Source of the DNA: Pseudomonadota bacterium
GTDB taxonomy: Bacteria > Pseudomonadota > Alphaproteobacteria > Rhizobiales > Rhizobiaceae
DNA: 10,404 nucleotides
Direction: 5' to 3'
Assembly (NCBI GenBank): GCA_023419995.1
Contig: JAEZXF010000365.1
Span: 1 to 10,404, forward strand
Shown here: positions 1-7,062 of the stretch, piece after piece
How positions within the stretch are numbered: the first letter of the stretch is position 1
Layout of the letters: every line of letters begins with the position of its first letter
Made by a program: the position numbers and the translations under genes
The notes under the pieces: generated by a model
The model's input: only the letters and a program-made list of their open reading frames with translations
What the model was told of the DNA's origin: nothing
The model's database searches: none

Positions 1-17
1 GGGGGGGGGGCGGGGGG
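1..17. repeat. G-rich homopolymer run at window edge
   Basis: Ten consecutive G, one C, then six G occupy the first 17 bases, just downstream of the end of ccoP on the opposite strand. It is a plain low-complexity run. It could be a real intergenic G tract, a slippage-prone site, or a sequencing or contig-edge artefact; the sequence alone cannot tell. Confidence 0.6.
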
Positions 18-31
18 CCCGCGGCCGTGTC

Positions 32-886
32 CTACTGCCCGCCGCCGAGCGAATGCACGTAGATGGCGAGCTCCTTGACCGTGGTCTCGCCGAGGCGCGG
101 CTGCCACGCCGGCATGACGCCGTGACGCGGCGTGCGGATCTGCGTCACGATCTCGTCGAGGTCGGATCCGTAGAGCCAGATCGCGTCGGTCAGGTCGGGC
201 GCGCCGAGCGAGGGCTCGCCCTTGGCCGTCTCGCCGTGGCAGGAGGCGCAGTTGTCGGCGTAGATGTCCGCGCCCGGCCCGGCGACGTCGCCGCCCTCGG
301 AGAGCGACTTCACGTAGCTCGCCACCGTGGCGACCTGCTCGCGGTCGAGGATGTCGGCGAAGGCCGTCATCTCGGAGTAGCGCGTCTCGTCGTTGCCGGC
401 GAAGCGCACGCCGTGGGCGATGGTGTAGAGGATGTCCTCCGCCGTGCCGCCCCACAGCCACTCGTCGTCGTTGAGGTTCGGGTAGCCGGCCGACCCGGCC
501 GCGCCCGCGCCGTGGCACTGGCCGCAGTTGACGCGGAAGGCCGCCGCGCCCGCCGAGGTGGCGAACTGGCGCAGCGTGTCGTCGGCCATGATCTCGTCGA
601 TCGGCAGCTCGGCGACGCGGGCCGCGTACTCGGCCCTGGAGGTCTCGGCCGCACCGAGCTCGGCGCGCAGATCACCGCGGCTCGACCACCCGAGCATGCC
701 GGAAGTGGCCGAGGACACCAGCGGCCATGCCGGATAGGCGATCGTGTAGGCGAGCGCCCACACGATGGTGGCGTAGAAGGTCCACAGCCACCAGCGCGGC
801 ATCGGGTTGTCCAGCTCGCGGATGCCATCCCACTCGTGGCCGGTGGTGACGACGCCCGTGACTTCGTCGATGTGTTTGTCGCTCAT
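32..886 (-). CDS. ccoP: Cytochrome c oxidase, cbb3-type, subunit III (CcoP/FixP), di-haem
   Basis: This is the di-haem cytochrome c subunit of the cbb3 oxidase; it takes electrons from soluble or membrane c-type cytochromes and passes them to CcoO/CcoN. The 284-residue length is normal for the family. A cytoplasmic N-terminus with the family-typical acidic and DNPMPRWW region (about residues 20-33) leads into one membrane helix (about 33-57). Two periplasmic cytochrome c domains follow, with CGQCH at 121-125 and CASCH at 213-217. Likely axial methionines are M173 (SEMTAF) and M258 (GVMPAW). The start is supported by AAGGA about eight bases upstream, inside the ccoQ end, and only one base separates it from the ccoQ stop. 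It is the last gene of ccoNOQP in this window; ccoGHIS-type assembly genes would be expected beyond position 1 but are not visible. Confidence 0.97.
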   Translation of the reverse strand: MSDKHIDEVTGVVTTGHEWDGIRELDNPMPRWWLWTFYATIVWALAYTIAYPAWPLVSSATSGMLGWSSRGDLRAELGAAETSRAEYAARVAELPIDEIMADDTLRQFATSAGAAAFRVNCGQCHGAGAAGSAGYPNLNDDEWLWGGTAEDILYTIAHGVRFAGNDETRYSEMTAFADILDREQVATVASYVKSLSEGGDVAGPGADIYADNCASCHGETAKGEPSLGAPDLTDAIWLYGSDLDEIVTQIRTPRHGVMPAWQPRLGETTVKELAIYVHSLGGGQ

Positions 887-887
887 C

Positions 888-1040
888 TCAGTCTTCCTTG
901 AGGGGAATGCGGGCGGCCTCTTCGGCCTGTTTGCGGCTGCCGGGCCGGAAGGTGAACACCACCACGCCGACGAAGAAGATCGTCATGGCGAGCAGCGCCC
1001 AGGAATCGGCGAACTGTCGCAATGCGGTATAGGTTTCCAT
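888..1040 (-). CDS. ccoQ: cbb3-type oxidase small subunit (CcoQ/FixQ)
   Basis: This is a 50-residue membrane protein that translates as METYTALRQFADSWALL and onward, with one hydrophobic helix at about residues 14-31 (through VGVVVFTFRP) and a charged tail rich in K, E and R. That is the size and layout of CcoQ, which stabilises the interaction of CcoP with the CcoNO core. Its position between ccoO and ccoP settles the identity, since the sequence is too short and divergent to prove it alone. GAGGAGGGG lies just before the ATG, a very strong ribosome binding site. The ccoO stop is 10 bases upstream, and the ccoP start follows the ccoQ stop after one base, so translation is probably coupled. 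Confidence 0.9.
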   Translation of the reverse strand: METYTALRQFADSWALLAMTIFFVGVVVFTFRPGSRKQAEEAARIPLKED

Positions 1041-1050
1041 CGTCCCCTCC

Positions 1051-1782
1051 TCAGCGGTAGCCGGCGGCTTCGTCGTAGGTCGAGAAGTCGACCAGCGTAC
1101 CGAGCATCTGGAGATAGGCGACCAGCGCGTCCATCTCGGTCAGCCGCGACGGGTCGCCGTCGAAGTCGCCGAGCTTGACCTTCGGGTAGCGCGCCTCGAC
1201 GCCCGACGTGTCGGCGTCGGGATCGGCCTGCGCCGCCAGGTCGGCTTGGGCGTTCTCGATCATCTCCGCGGTGTAGGGCACGCCGACGCGCGCATTGGCC
1301 ACGAGATGGGTCGAGAAGTCCCTCACGGCGAGCGGCTTGTCCTTGAGGAAGGCGTAGGTCGGCATCACCGATTCCGGCACCACCGAGCGCGGGTCGATCA
1401 GGTGCTGGACGTGCCACTCGTTCGAGTAGCGGTCGCCGACGCGGGCGAGGTCCGGCCCCGTGCGCTTCGACCCCCACTGGAACGGATGGTCGTACATCGA
1501 TTCCGCGGCCAGGCTGTAGTGGCCGTAGCGCTCCACCTCGTCGCGGAACGGCCGGATCATCTGCGAGTGGCAGGTGTAGCAGCCCTCGCGGATGTAGATG
1601 TTGCGCCCGGCGAGCTCCAGCGGCGAGTAGGGCCGCATCCCCTCGACCTTCTCGATCGTGTTCTCGAGATAGAACAGGGGCACGATCTCGACGATGCCGC
1701 CGATGGTGACGACGAAGAGGGAGCCGGCCAGGAGCAGCGTGGCGTTGCGCTCGAGGACCTTGTGTTTGTCAATGAGTGCCAT
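1051..1782 (-). CDS. ccoO: Cytochrome c oxidase, cbb3-type, subunit II (CcoO/FixO), mono-haem
   Basis: This is the mono-haem cytochrome c subunit that relays electrons from CcoP to the catalytic subunit CcoN. It has 243 residues, normal for the family. One membrane anchor (about residues 15-39) precedes a periplasmic cytochrome c domain with the CYTCH haem site at 68-72 inside the strongly conserved [16 protein letters not shown] block. The family signatures [14 protein letters not shown] (about 103-116) and ESVMPTYAF follow; M140 of ESVMP is the probable sixth ligand. The start has AGGAG six bases upstream, and the TAG stop of ccoN forms part of that ribosome binding site, so ccoN and ccoO should be translated together. 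Confidence 0.98.
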   Translation of the reverse strand: MALIDKHKVLERNATLLLAGSLFVVTIGGIVEIVPLFYLENTIEKVEGMRPYSPLELAGRNIYIREGCYTCHSQMIRPFRDEVERYGHYSLAAESMYDHPFQWGSKRTGPDLARVGDRYSNEWHVQHLIDPRSVVPESVMPTYAFLKDKPLAVRDFSTHLVANARVGVPYTAEMIENAQADLAAQADPDADTSGVEARYPKVKLGDFDGDPSRLTEMDALVAYLQMLGTLVDFSTYDEAAGYR

Positions 1783-1791
1783 CTTCGGCTC

Positions 1792-3405
1792 CTATTCGGC
1801 GGGCTGGAGGGCGGGCTTCGCGGCGGCGCCGCCGATCGGCTCTTCCTCGCGCTCGTAGCCGAGGATGGTCATGGTCAGGTTGTAGGCCATGACCAGCGCA
1901 CCGGCGAGGAACAGGGCGCCGCCGGCCGCGCGCGCGACGTAGTAGGGGAACATCGCCGCCACGGTCTCCGCGAAGGAGTAGACCAGGAAGCCCTGCTCGT
2001 CGTACTCGCGCCACATCAGGCCCTGCATGATGCCGGACACCCACATCACCGCCGCGTAGACGACGATGCCGAGCATCGCCAGCCAGAAGTGCCACGACAC
2101 CAGGCGCAGCGAGTACAGGCGCTGCCGGCCCCACAGCCTCGGCACCATGTAGTAGAGCGCGGCGAAGGTGATCAGGCCGTTCCAGCCGAGCGCGCCGGAA
2201 TGGACGTGGCCGATGGTCCAGTCGGTGTAGTGGGAGAGCGAGTTGACCGCCTTGATCGACATCATCGGGCCCTCGAAGGTGGCCATGCCGTAGAAGGCGA
2301 TCGCGGCCACCATCATGCGGATGATGGGATCGGTGCGCACCTTGTCCCAGGCGCCCGACAGCGTCATCAGGCCGTTGATCATGCCGCCCCAGGAGGGCAT
2401 CCACAGCATCACGGAGAACACCATGCCCAGCGTCTGCGCCCAGTCGGGCAGCGCCGTGTAGTGCAGGTGGTGCGGGCCGGCCCAGATGTAGAGGAAGATC
2501 AGCGCCCAGAAGTGGATGATCGACAGCCGGTAGGAGTAGATCGGGCGCTCGGCCTGCTTGGGAACGAAGTAGTACATCATGCCGAGGAAGCCGGCGGTGA
2601 GGAAGAAGCCGACCGCGTTGTGGCCGTACCACCACTGGGTCAGCGCGTCCTGCACGCCCGAGAAGGCCGAGTAGCTCTTGACCCCGACGATGGAGACCGG
2701 CACCGCCAGGTTGTTCACCACGTGCAGCATCGCGATGGTGACGATGAAGGCGAGGTAGAACCAGTTGGCGACGTAGATGTGCGGTTCCTTGCGCTTCAGG
2801 ATCGTGCCGAGGAAGACGAGGAGATACGCGACCCAGACGACGGTCAGCCACAGGTCGACGTACCACTCCGGCTCGGCATATTCGCGGCTCTGGGTGATGC
2901 CGAGCAGATAGCCGGTCGCCGCCATGATGATGAAGAGCTGGTAGCCCCAGAACACGAACCAGGCGAGGTTGCCGCCGAAGAGCCGCGCCCGCGACGTGCG
3001 CTGCACCACGTAGAGCGAGGTGGCGATCAGCGCGTTGCCGCCGAAGGCGAAGATCACCGCCGAGGTGTGCAGCGGGCGCAACCGGCCGAAGGTGAACCAC
3101 GGCTCGAGGTTGATCTGCGGGAAGGCGAGCTGCAGCGCCACGACGACGCCGATCAGGAAGCCGGCCACGCCCCAGAAGATGGTCGCGATCGCGCCGTAGC
3201 GGATCGGCCCTTCGAGATAGGCCGACGGATCCTCCGCGGCCGGTGCGAAGCTGGTGCGCCGCATCAGGATCGCGGCGAAGACCACGAGCGTGAAGAACAG
3301 CACCCACATGTGCTGCTGGAACAGGTCGTCCGCCGCGAACGCCGCGCCCATCAGCGCGACGAAGGCGAACAGCCCGATGCCGAAAATCTCAGCTGCAAAT
3401 TTCAT
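1792..3405 (-). CDS. ccoN: Cytochrome c oxidase, cbb3-type, catalytic subunit I (CcoN/FixN)
   Basis: This is the 537-residue catalytic subunit of the high-affinity proton-pumping oxidase; it reduces O2 at the haem b3-CuB centre. It is a multi-pass membrane protein throughout. Visible ligands are H113 and H402 (low-spin haem b), H400 (haem b3) and H262, H312 and H313 (CuB, in [10 protein letters not shown] and AGPHHLHYT). Y306 in IFLYIWAG stands 44 residues after H262 and matches the cross-linked tyrosine of the family. The chosen start (MKFAAEIFG...) has a purine-rich AGGGGACGGGAC upstream. The frame stays open to 3837, but that extension would cross the FNR box and the hemerythrin gene and is non-membrane in character, so I reject it. 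An FNR box at 3517-3530 lies about 112 bases upstream of the start. Confidence 0.98.
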   Translation of the reverse strand: MKFAAEIFGIGLFAFVALMGAAFAADDLFQQHMWVLFFTLVVFAAILMRRTSFAPAAEDPSAYLEGPIRYGAIATIFWGVAGFLIGVVVALQLAFPQINLEPWFTFGRLRPLHTSAVIFAFGGNALIATSLYVVQRTSRARLFGGNLAWFVFWGYQLFIIMAATGYLLGITQSREYAEPEWYVDLWLTVVWVAYLLVFLGTILKRKEPHIYVANWFYLAFIVTIAMLHVVNNLAVPVSIVGVKSYSAFSGVQDALTQWWYGHNAVGFFLTAGFLGMMYYFVPKQAERPIYSYRLSIIHFWALIFLYIWAGPHHLHYTALPDWAQTLGMVFSVMLWMPSWGGMINGLMTLSGAWDKVRTDPIIRMMVAAIAFYGMATFEGPMMSIKAVNSLSHYTDWTIGHVHSGALGWNGLITFAALYYMVPRLWGRQRLYSLRLVSWHFWLAMLGIVVYAAVMWVSGIMQGLMWREYDEQGFLVYSFAETVAAMFPYYVARAAGGALFLAGALVMAYNLTMTILGYEREEEPIGGAAAKPALQPAE

Positions 3406-3516
3406 TTGTCCCGTCCCCTGATCGGCGGCGTTGCGGCGGGGGCAAGGCGGGCGCGCGCGAAAGACCGGGCCAGCTTCCCCAATGAAAGCCTTTCCTACTC
3501 CTGAAGCGGCCCTGCC

Positions 3517-3530
3517 TTGATCCAAGTCAA
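3517..3530. promoter_or_regulatory. FNR/FixK-type operator between ccoN and the hemerythrin gene
   Basis: TTGATCCAAGTCAA fits the FNR/FixK consensus TTGAY-N4-RTCAA at every fixed position. It sits in the 175-base divergent gap, 51 bases before the hemerythrin ATG and about 112 bases before the ccoN start, so it could serve either promoter or both. A box centred near -41.5 for ccoN would put its transcript start near 3482, where TAGGAA is only a weak -10. No convincing -10 was fixed for the plus strand, though CATAAC near 3564-3569 is a candidate. ccoN control by FNR or FixK is well established in alphaproteobacteria. Confidence 0.85.
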
Positions 3531-3580
3531 GGTCTTTCCGCCAATGCTCTGTCATTGCTGCGCCATAACAATCAATAAAC

Positions 3581-4117
3581 ATGGCGGAGGCTGAGGTGAC
3601 AGCGGGCAAGGACAGCGGCGGCCTGCTTTGCGACGCGCCCGACGTCTGCCCGGTGTCGACCGCGTGCCTGCCGGGCCGCAGCGTGCCCTGCCTCGACATG
3701 GGCCGCGCCCACGACGAGAAGCTGCGCCTGTGCGACGATCTGGAGAAGATCGCCGACGGCCTGCCGCGCCATGTCGACCGGCACCTGTGCCTGACCATCG
3801 CCGAGCGCATCGTGCCGCTGCTCAAGGAAAGCCACACCTACGAGGAGGAGAACGTCTTCCCCGCCTTCGCCGCGGCGACGACGCCGCCCTCCGTCGGCAT
3901 CGCCTCGATCCGCCGGCTGAAGGCCGAGCACGTCGAGGACGAATGCGCCGCGCAGGACCTGGCCGACGTGCTGTTCGTCATCGGCCACGGCTCGCCGATC
4001 GACAACCCGGAGGCGCTGGGCTTCATGCTGCGCGCCTTCTTCGAGGCGATGCGCCGCCACATCGCCTTCGAGCGCGAGCACGTCATGCCCGTGCTGGCGC
4101 GCGATATGCCGGGCTGA
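3581..4117 (+). CDS. Hemerythrin-like (HHE cation-binding) domain protein
   Basis: This is a 178-residue cytosolic protein with a hemerythrin-type four-helix domain over about residues 38-174. The candidate diiron ligands appear in order: H44 (RAHDEK), H85/E89 (HTYEEE), H117/E121 (EHVEDE), H160 and H167 ([10 protein letters not shown]). Such domains bind O2 or sense O2, NO or iron; the substrate here is unknown. It has an unusual cysteine-rich N-terminus with C17, C23, C29 and C37 before the domain. It diverges from ccoN and shares the FNR box, so low-oxygen expression is likely. The ATG at 3581 has no obvious ribosome binding site. A GTG at 3596 has GGAGG five bases upstream and would give 173 residues, so the true start may be there. 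The assignment to the fold is firm; the physiological role is open. Confidence 0.88.
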   Translation: MAEAEVTAGKDSGGLLCDAPDVCPVSTACLPGRSVPCLDMGRAHDEKLRLCDDLEKIADGLPRHVDRHLCLTIAERIVPLLKESHTYEEENVFPAFAAATTPPSVGIASIRRLKAEHVEDECAAQDLADVLFVIGHGSPIDNPEALGFMLRAFFEAMRRHIAFEREHVMPVLARDMPG

Positions 4118-4128
4118 AACGCGGCTTC

Positions 4129-4155
4129 GTCCACCTTCGGACAGGCCCGGTGGAC
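4129..4155. other. Inverted repeat in the convergent hemerythrin/fnrL gap
   Basis: GTCCACC (4129-4135) and GGTGGAC (4149-4155) form a 7-bp stem around a 13-base loop in the 85-base gap where the hemerythrin gene and fnrL end face to face. Position suggests a shared transcription terminator, but neither side has a run of T, so it would not be a classical intrinsic terminator. A GCCCGCGGGC palindrome lies a little further along (about 4187-4196). Confidence 0.3.
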
Positions 4156-4202
4156 CTCTCGTCTTCCCGGTCCGGCTTTCTTCCGCCCGCGGGCGATGCG
4201 CA

Positions 4203-4925
4203 TCAGCTTCCCGAGCGCGCCGCGAGCTTGGCCATGCTCGGCACCCTGACGTGGCGGTTGTTCTCGATGGCGATGACGCCGTCGGCGCGCAGGCGGGTGA
4301 ACTGGCGGCTGACCGTCTCGATGGTCAGGCCGAGGAAATCGGCGATGTCGGCGCGCGTCAGCGGCAGCTCGAACTCGGCCGAGTGCCTGTCCTCGCCGGC
4401 CGTGGGGTCGATGTTGCGGGCGATCAGCAGCAGGAAGCTCGCCACCTTCTCGGCGGCGGTCTTGCGGCCGAGCGTCACCATCCACTCGCGCGCCTCGTCC
4501 AGCTCCTTCAGGGTCTGCTGCAGCAGCCGGTGCTCGAGGTCGGGCTGCTCCTTCATCATCCGGTCGATGGCGCCGCGCGGGAACGAGCACAGCGACACCT
4601 TGGTCGCGGCCTCGGCGTTGAGCTTGCTCTCGACCCGGAACGGGCGGCCGAGGAAATCCGAGGCGAAGCGCAGGCCGACAATCTGCTGGCGGCCGTCCGA
4701 CAGGGTCTTGGTCAGCTTGACGACGCCCGACAGGACGTTGGAGTAGCTCTCGATGCTCTCCGCCTCGCCCACCAGCTCCTCGCCCTCGCCGGCGCGGTAC
4801 TTGTGCGAGGACCGGGCCAGCGCGATGAGCTGCGCGGCGTCGAGCGCGGCGCAGATGCCACGATGACGCGCCTCGCAGGAGGCGCAGAGAACGGGAATGT
4901 CGTCGGTCTGGATATCGTTGCGCAC
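4203..4925 (-). CDS. fnrL: Crp/Fnr-family oxygen-sensing transcription regulator (FnrL-type)
   Basis: This is a cytosolic dimeric activator or repressor of the low-oxygen response. From the proposed GTG start it has 240 residues. Four cysteines suit a [4Fe-4S] cluster: C14, C17 and C25 (CASCEARHRGIC) plus C113 in VSLCSF. The effector-domain beta-roll covers about residues 30-120, a long dimer helix about 120-170, and a winged helix about 185-235. The recognition helix TIETVSRQFTRL carries E203, S206 and R207, the FNR residues that read TTGAT-type boxes. No ATG fits. GTG at 4925 has GAGG five bases upstream and lies downstream of the 5014-5027 box. The frame continues open far upstream only because it is antisense to hemN. 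With four cysteines it resembles FnrL rather than cysteine-poor FixK. It probably autoregulates. Confidence 0.93.
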   Translation of the reverse strand: MRNDIQTDDIPVLCASCEARHRGICAALDAAQLIALARSSHKYRAGEGEELVGEAESIESYSNVLSGVVKLTKTLSDGRQQIVGLRFASDFLGRPFRVESKLNAEAATKVSLCSFPRGAIDRMMKEQPDLEHRLLQQTLKELDEAREWMVTLGRKTAAEKVASFLLLIARNIDPTAGEDRHSAEFELPLTRADIADFLGLTIETVSRQFTRLRADGVIAIENNRHVRVPSMAKLAARSGS

Positions 4926-5013
4926 GATCGCCTCGTCGGGGGGACGGCTCGCCTCTCCTAGCACCAACCGGGGCGCCGCGCCCCGCGTCAGATTGTCTGC
5001 CCCCGGACAGTAC

Positions 5014-5027
5014 TTGACAAAAGTCAA
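5014..5027. promoter_or_regulatory. FNR/FixK-type operator between fnrL and hemN
   Basis: TTGACAAAAGTCAA is a perfect palindrome-type match to TTGAY-N4-RTCAA. It stands 54 bases before the hemN ATG and 88 bases before the proposed fnrL GTG in their divergent gap (4926-5081). Control of hemN by FnrL and autoregulation of fnrL are both known in alphaproteobacteria. Which promoter it activates, and whether it represses the other, cannot be read from the sequence because clear -10 elements are lacking. Confidence 0.87.
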
Positions 5028-5081
5028 GGACGCCACCCCCACAACGCGCGAGAAGGCTGGCATCGACGAAGGAGCCCGCCC

Positions 5082-6410
5082 ATGCAGGCCGATACCGCCC
5101 CCCGGTACACCAGCTACCCGACCGCTCCGCATTTCCACCCCGGCATCGACGCCGCGACCGTGGAAGGGTGGATCGCGGCCATCCCGCAGGACGAGCGCCT
5201 GTCGCTCTACATCCACGTGCCGTTCTGCGACCGGCTGTGCTGGTTCTGCGCCTGCCACACCAAGCAGACGCGGCACTACAAGCCGGTGGCGACCTTCCTC
5301 GAGAGCCTGCACCGCGAGATCCGCACCGTGTCGGGGATGGTCGGCGGCCGCGCCAGGGTGGCGGCGCTGCATTTCGGCGGCGGCTCGCCGACGCTCGTCG
5401 CGCCCGACGACATGCGTGAGCTGATGGCGGCGCTGAGAAGCCGCTTCGACTTCCTGCCCGACGCCGCCGTCTCGGTCGAGATCGACCCCAACGACATGGA
5501 CGAAAGCCGCCTCGACGCGCTGGCCGACATCGGCATGACGCGCGCCAGCCTCGGCATCCAGGACTTCGAGGAGAAGGTGCAGAAGGCGATCAACCGCGAG
5601 CAGAGCTTCGAGGACACCAAGGACGTGATCGACGGCCTCAGGTCCCGCGGCGTCGGCTCGGTCAATCTCGACATCCTCTACGGCCTGCCGCACCAGACCT
5701 GCGACAGCGTCGTCGCCACAGTCGAGAAGGTGCTGTCGCTGCGGCCCGAGCGCATCGCGCTGTTCGGCTACGCCCACGTGCCGTGGTTCAAGAAGCACCA
5801 GACCATGATCGACGAAGCGGCGCTGCCCGGCACCGAGGAGCGGCTGGCGCAGTCGCTCGCCGCCGCCGCCGTCATCCGCGGCGCCGGCTACGACGCCATC
5901 GGCCTCGACCATTTCGCCCTGCCGGGCGATTCGCTGGCGCAGGCCGCCGATGCCGGCGAGCTGAAACGCAACTTCCAGGGCTACACCGACGACGGCTGCG
6001 AGACGCTGATCGGCCTCGGCCCGTCCTCCGTCAGCCGCTACCGGCAGGGCTACGCCCAGAACGTCACCGCCACCGGTGAATACCAGCGGCAGGTCGACGA
6101 GGGCGGGCTGGCCATCGCGCGCGGCATCGCGCTTTCCGACGACGACCGGCTGCGCGCCTGGGTCATCGAGCGGCTGATGTGCGACTTCGCATTCTCGGCG
6201 GCGGAAGCGGCGGCGCGCTTCGGGCAGGCGGCCGCGCCCGTGCTGGCCGAGGCGGCGCTGATCGCCGGCGAAAGGCCGGACCCGGCGCTGGTGCGCGACG
6301 GCGACCGCTTCGTCGTGCCGGAGGAGAAGCGGCCGCTGGTGCGGCTGGTCGCGGCGCGCTTCGACGGTTACCTCGCCCGGGGCACCGCGCGCCACTCGGC
6401 GGCGGTGTAG
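5082..6410 (+). CDS. hemN: Oxygen-independent coproporphyrinogen III oxidase (radical SAM)
   Basis: This enzyme decarboxylates coproporphyrinogen III to protoporphyrinogen IX without O2, using a [4Fe-4S] cluster and S-adenosylmethionine, in the cytosol. At 442 residues it is close to the usual HemN length. The N-terminal PRYTSYPTAPHF block matches true HemN. The cluster motif is CX3CX2CXC (C49, C53, C56, C58 in FCDRLCWFCAC); the CXC ending separates true HemN from HemW-like relatives. GGGSPT (99-104) is the SAM-binding loop; SVEIDPND, NLDILYGLP and IGLGPSSVS are further family blocks. The start has AAGGAG seven bases upstream. It diverges from fnrL with an FNR box between them, so it is probably induced at low oxygen, when haem for the cbb3 oxidase is needed. 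Confidence 0.97.
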   Translation: MQADTAPRYTSYPTAPHFHPGIDAATVEGWIAAIPQDERLSLYIHVPFCDRLCWFCACHTKQTRHYKPVATFLESLHREIRTVSGMVGGRARVAALHFGGGSPTLVAPDDMRELMAALRSRFDFLPDAAVSVEIDPNDMDESRLDALADIGMTRASLGIQDFEEKVQKAINREQSFEDTKDVIDGLRSRGVGSVNLDILYGLPHQTCDSVVATVEKVLSLRPERIALFGYAHVPWFKKHQTMIDEAALPGTEERLAQSLAAAAVIRGAGYDAIGLDHFALPGDSLAQAADAGELKRNFQGYTDDGCETLIGLGPSSVSRYRQGYAQNVTATGEYQRQVDEGGLAIARGIALSDDDRLRAWVIERLMCDFAFSAAEAAARFGQAAAPVLAEAALIAGERPDPALVRDGDRFVVPEEKRPLVRLVAARFDGYLARGTARHSAAV

Positions 6411-6433
6411 AGTCGCATCGCGGACGGCGGGGC

Positions 6434-6730
6434 TCAGCGCTTGCGCACGAACTCCGTGCGCAGCACCAGCCCCTTGATCGCCTCGTGGCGGCAGTCGATC
6501 TCTTCCGGGTTGTCGGTCAGGCGGATCGAGCGGATCACCGTGCCCTGCTTCAGGGTCTGGCCGGCGCCCTTCACCTTGAGGTCCTTGACGAGGACGACGG
6601 AATCGCCGTCGGCGAGCAGGTTGCCGGAGGCGTCCCGGACCTCGACGCCGGCGGCGGCGCGCGCCGCGATTTCCGAGGCCGGCAGCCACTCGCCGGTGAC
6701 CTCGTCATAGATGTAGTCGTCGTCCGCCAT
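6434..6730 (-). CDS. PhnA/YjdM-domain protein lacking the zinc ribbon
   Basis: This is a 98-residue protein whose second half (about residues 30-98) matches the PhnA/YjdM C-terminal domain: [25 protein letters not shown], then a conserved IRL..N.EEIDC stretch and a final EFVRKR. Enterobacterial PhnA has an N-terminal zinc ribbon with two CPxC-like pairs. Here the N-terminus is acidic and cysteine-free ([20 protein letters not shown]), and the only cysteine is C80 inside the domain. The name comes from old linkage to phosphonate operons; biochemical function is unproven and no phn gene is nearby. The chosen ATG has AGGA six bases upstream; an in-frame upstream ATG at 6778 has less support. It converges on hemN with a 23-base gap. 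Confidence 0.85.
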   Translation of the reverse strand: MADDDYIYDEVTGEWLPASEIAARAAAGVEVRDASGNLLADGDSVVLVKDLKVKGAGQTLKQGTVIRSIRLTDNPEEIDCRHEAIKGLVLRTEFVRKR

Positions 6731-6851
6731 GTCGTATCCTGCTCTTCTCTGATCTCCGCATGCCGGATCGGCGCGCATGCGGGCGGGTTGCGCTGTACGG
6801 CCCGGTCCCTACAGCAGCGGGCAGCGAACCGCAAATCGCCCTTTCCCGCGC

Positions 6852-6925
6852 CCGGATTTGCCGCGGATTTGCCCGGATTTGCTTGACTCGGGCCTGCCCC
6901 TCCTGTATCGGCAGCGCAAATCCGG
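6852..6925. repeat. GGATTTGC repeat array at the rplU promoter
   Basis: GGATTTGC occurs three times in direct orientation at 6854-6861, 6865-6872 and 6875-6882, with starts 11 and 10 bases apart, i.e. about one helical turn each. The last copy abuts the -35 hexamer. A perfect 10-base inverted copy (GCAAATCCGG, 6916-6925) spans the predicted transcript start. A 7-of-8 inverted copy, GCAAATCG, lies upstream at 6831-6838. Helical phasing next to a promoter suggests protein binding sites; no known factor was recognised. Confidence 0.75.
6883..6911 (+). promoter_or_regulatory. Probable sigma70 promoter of rplU-rpmA
   Basis: TTGACT (6883-6888) and TATCGG (6906-6911) are separated by exactly 17 bases. 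TTGAC with a less conserved -10 is usual for housekeeping promoters in alphaproteobacteria. The transcript would start near 6918, giving a leader of about 145 bases before the rplU ATG. Confidence 0.65.
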
Positions 6926-7039
6926 CGTGGAGTGTCTCCGCGCCGGTCGTTCGTTGCGTGGCGAAGGCCGCCGGGACGTCCACCCGAAACCGACTGACAA
7001 GAAGACGGCCCGACCGCGCGAGCGGTCACCACGAGGCCG
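6922..7039 (+). promoter_or_regulatory. Structured 5' leader of rplU with two hairpins
   Basis: Hairpin 1 (6922-6946) pairs CCGGCG with CGCCGG and GGAG with CTCC, joined by a T-G pair, around the 3-base loop TGT: 11 pairs in a row right at the predicted 5' end. Hairpin 2 (7012-7027) pairs GACCGC with GCGGTC around the GNRA-type tetraloop GCGA; an outer stem CGGCC (7006-7010)/GGCCG (7035-7039) can enclose it. The rplU ribosome binding site lies just after. This is a plausible site for ribosomal-protein autoregulation or mRNA stabilisation, but that is inference. Confidence 0.5.
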
Positions 7040-7062
7040 GACCGAACAGCGAAAGGCAAGAA

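Larger units (their letters stand above)
6731..7062. promoter_or_regulatory. Divergent control region between the PhnA-domain gene and rplU
   Basis: This 332-base gap has no credible gene. It contains the rplU promoter, a repeat array and a structured leader (listed separately). Between 6731 and 6830 I see only G+C-rich sequence with the short ribosome binding site of the PhnA-domain gene and no clear promoter for it. Confidence 0.7.

Noticed and set aside
1246..3504. 752-residue plus-strand open frame antisense to ccoO and ccoN
   Set aside because: Composition (H, D, R, V, E rich, no domain) is the mirror of membrane-protein codons in high-GC DNA; ccoN and ccoO have full family motifs.
3406..3837. 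N-terminal extension of ccoN by 144 residues
   Set aside because: It would run over the FNR box and antisense through the hemerythrin gene, has no family match, and the 3405 start gives normal CcoN length with a ribosome binding site.
4187..4196. GCCCGCGGGC palindrome as a terminator or operator
   Set aside because: Short self-complementary G+C strings are frequent by chance here and there is no T-run.
3628..4746. 372-residue plus-strand open frame across the hemerythrin gene and fnrL
   Set aside because: It is out of frame with the hemerythrin gene and antisense to fnrL; no recognisable domain and arginine/alanine-rich low-complexity content.
4203..6689. 828-residue open frame on the minus strand spanning fnrL and the complement of hemN
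   Set aside because: Only its last 240 codons look like a protein (FnrL). The rest is antisense to hemN, low in complexity and rich in R, A, G and V, as expected for a shadow frame in G+C-rich DNA.
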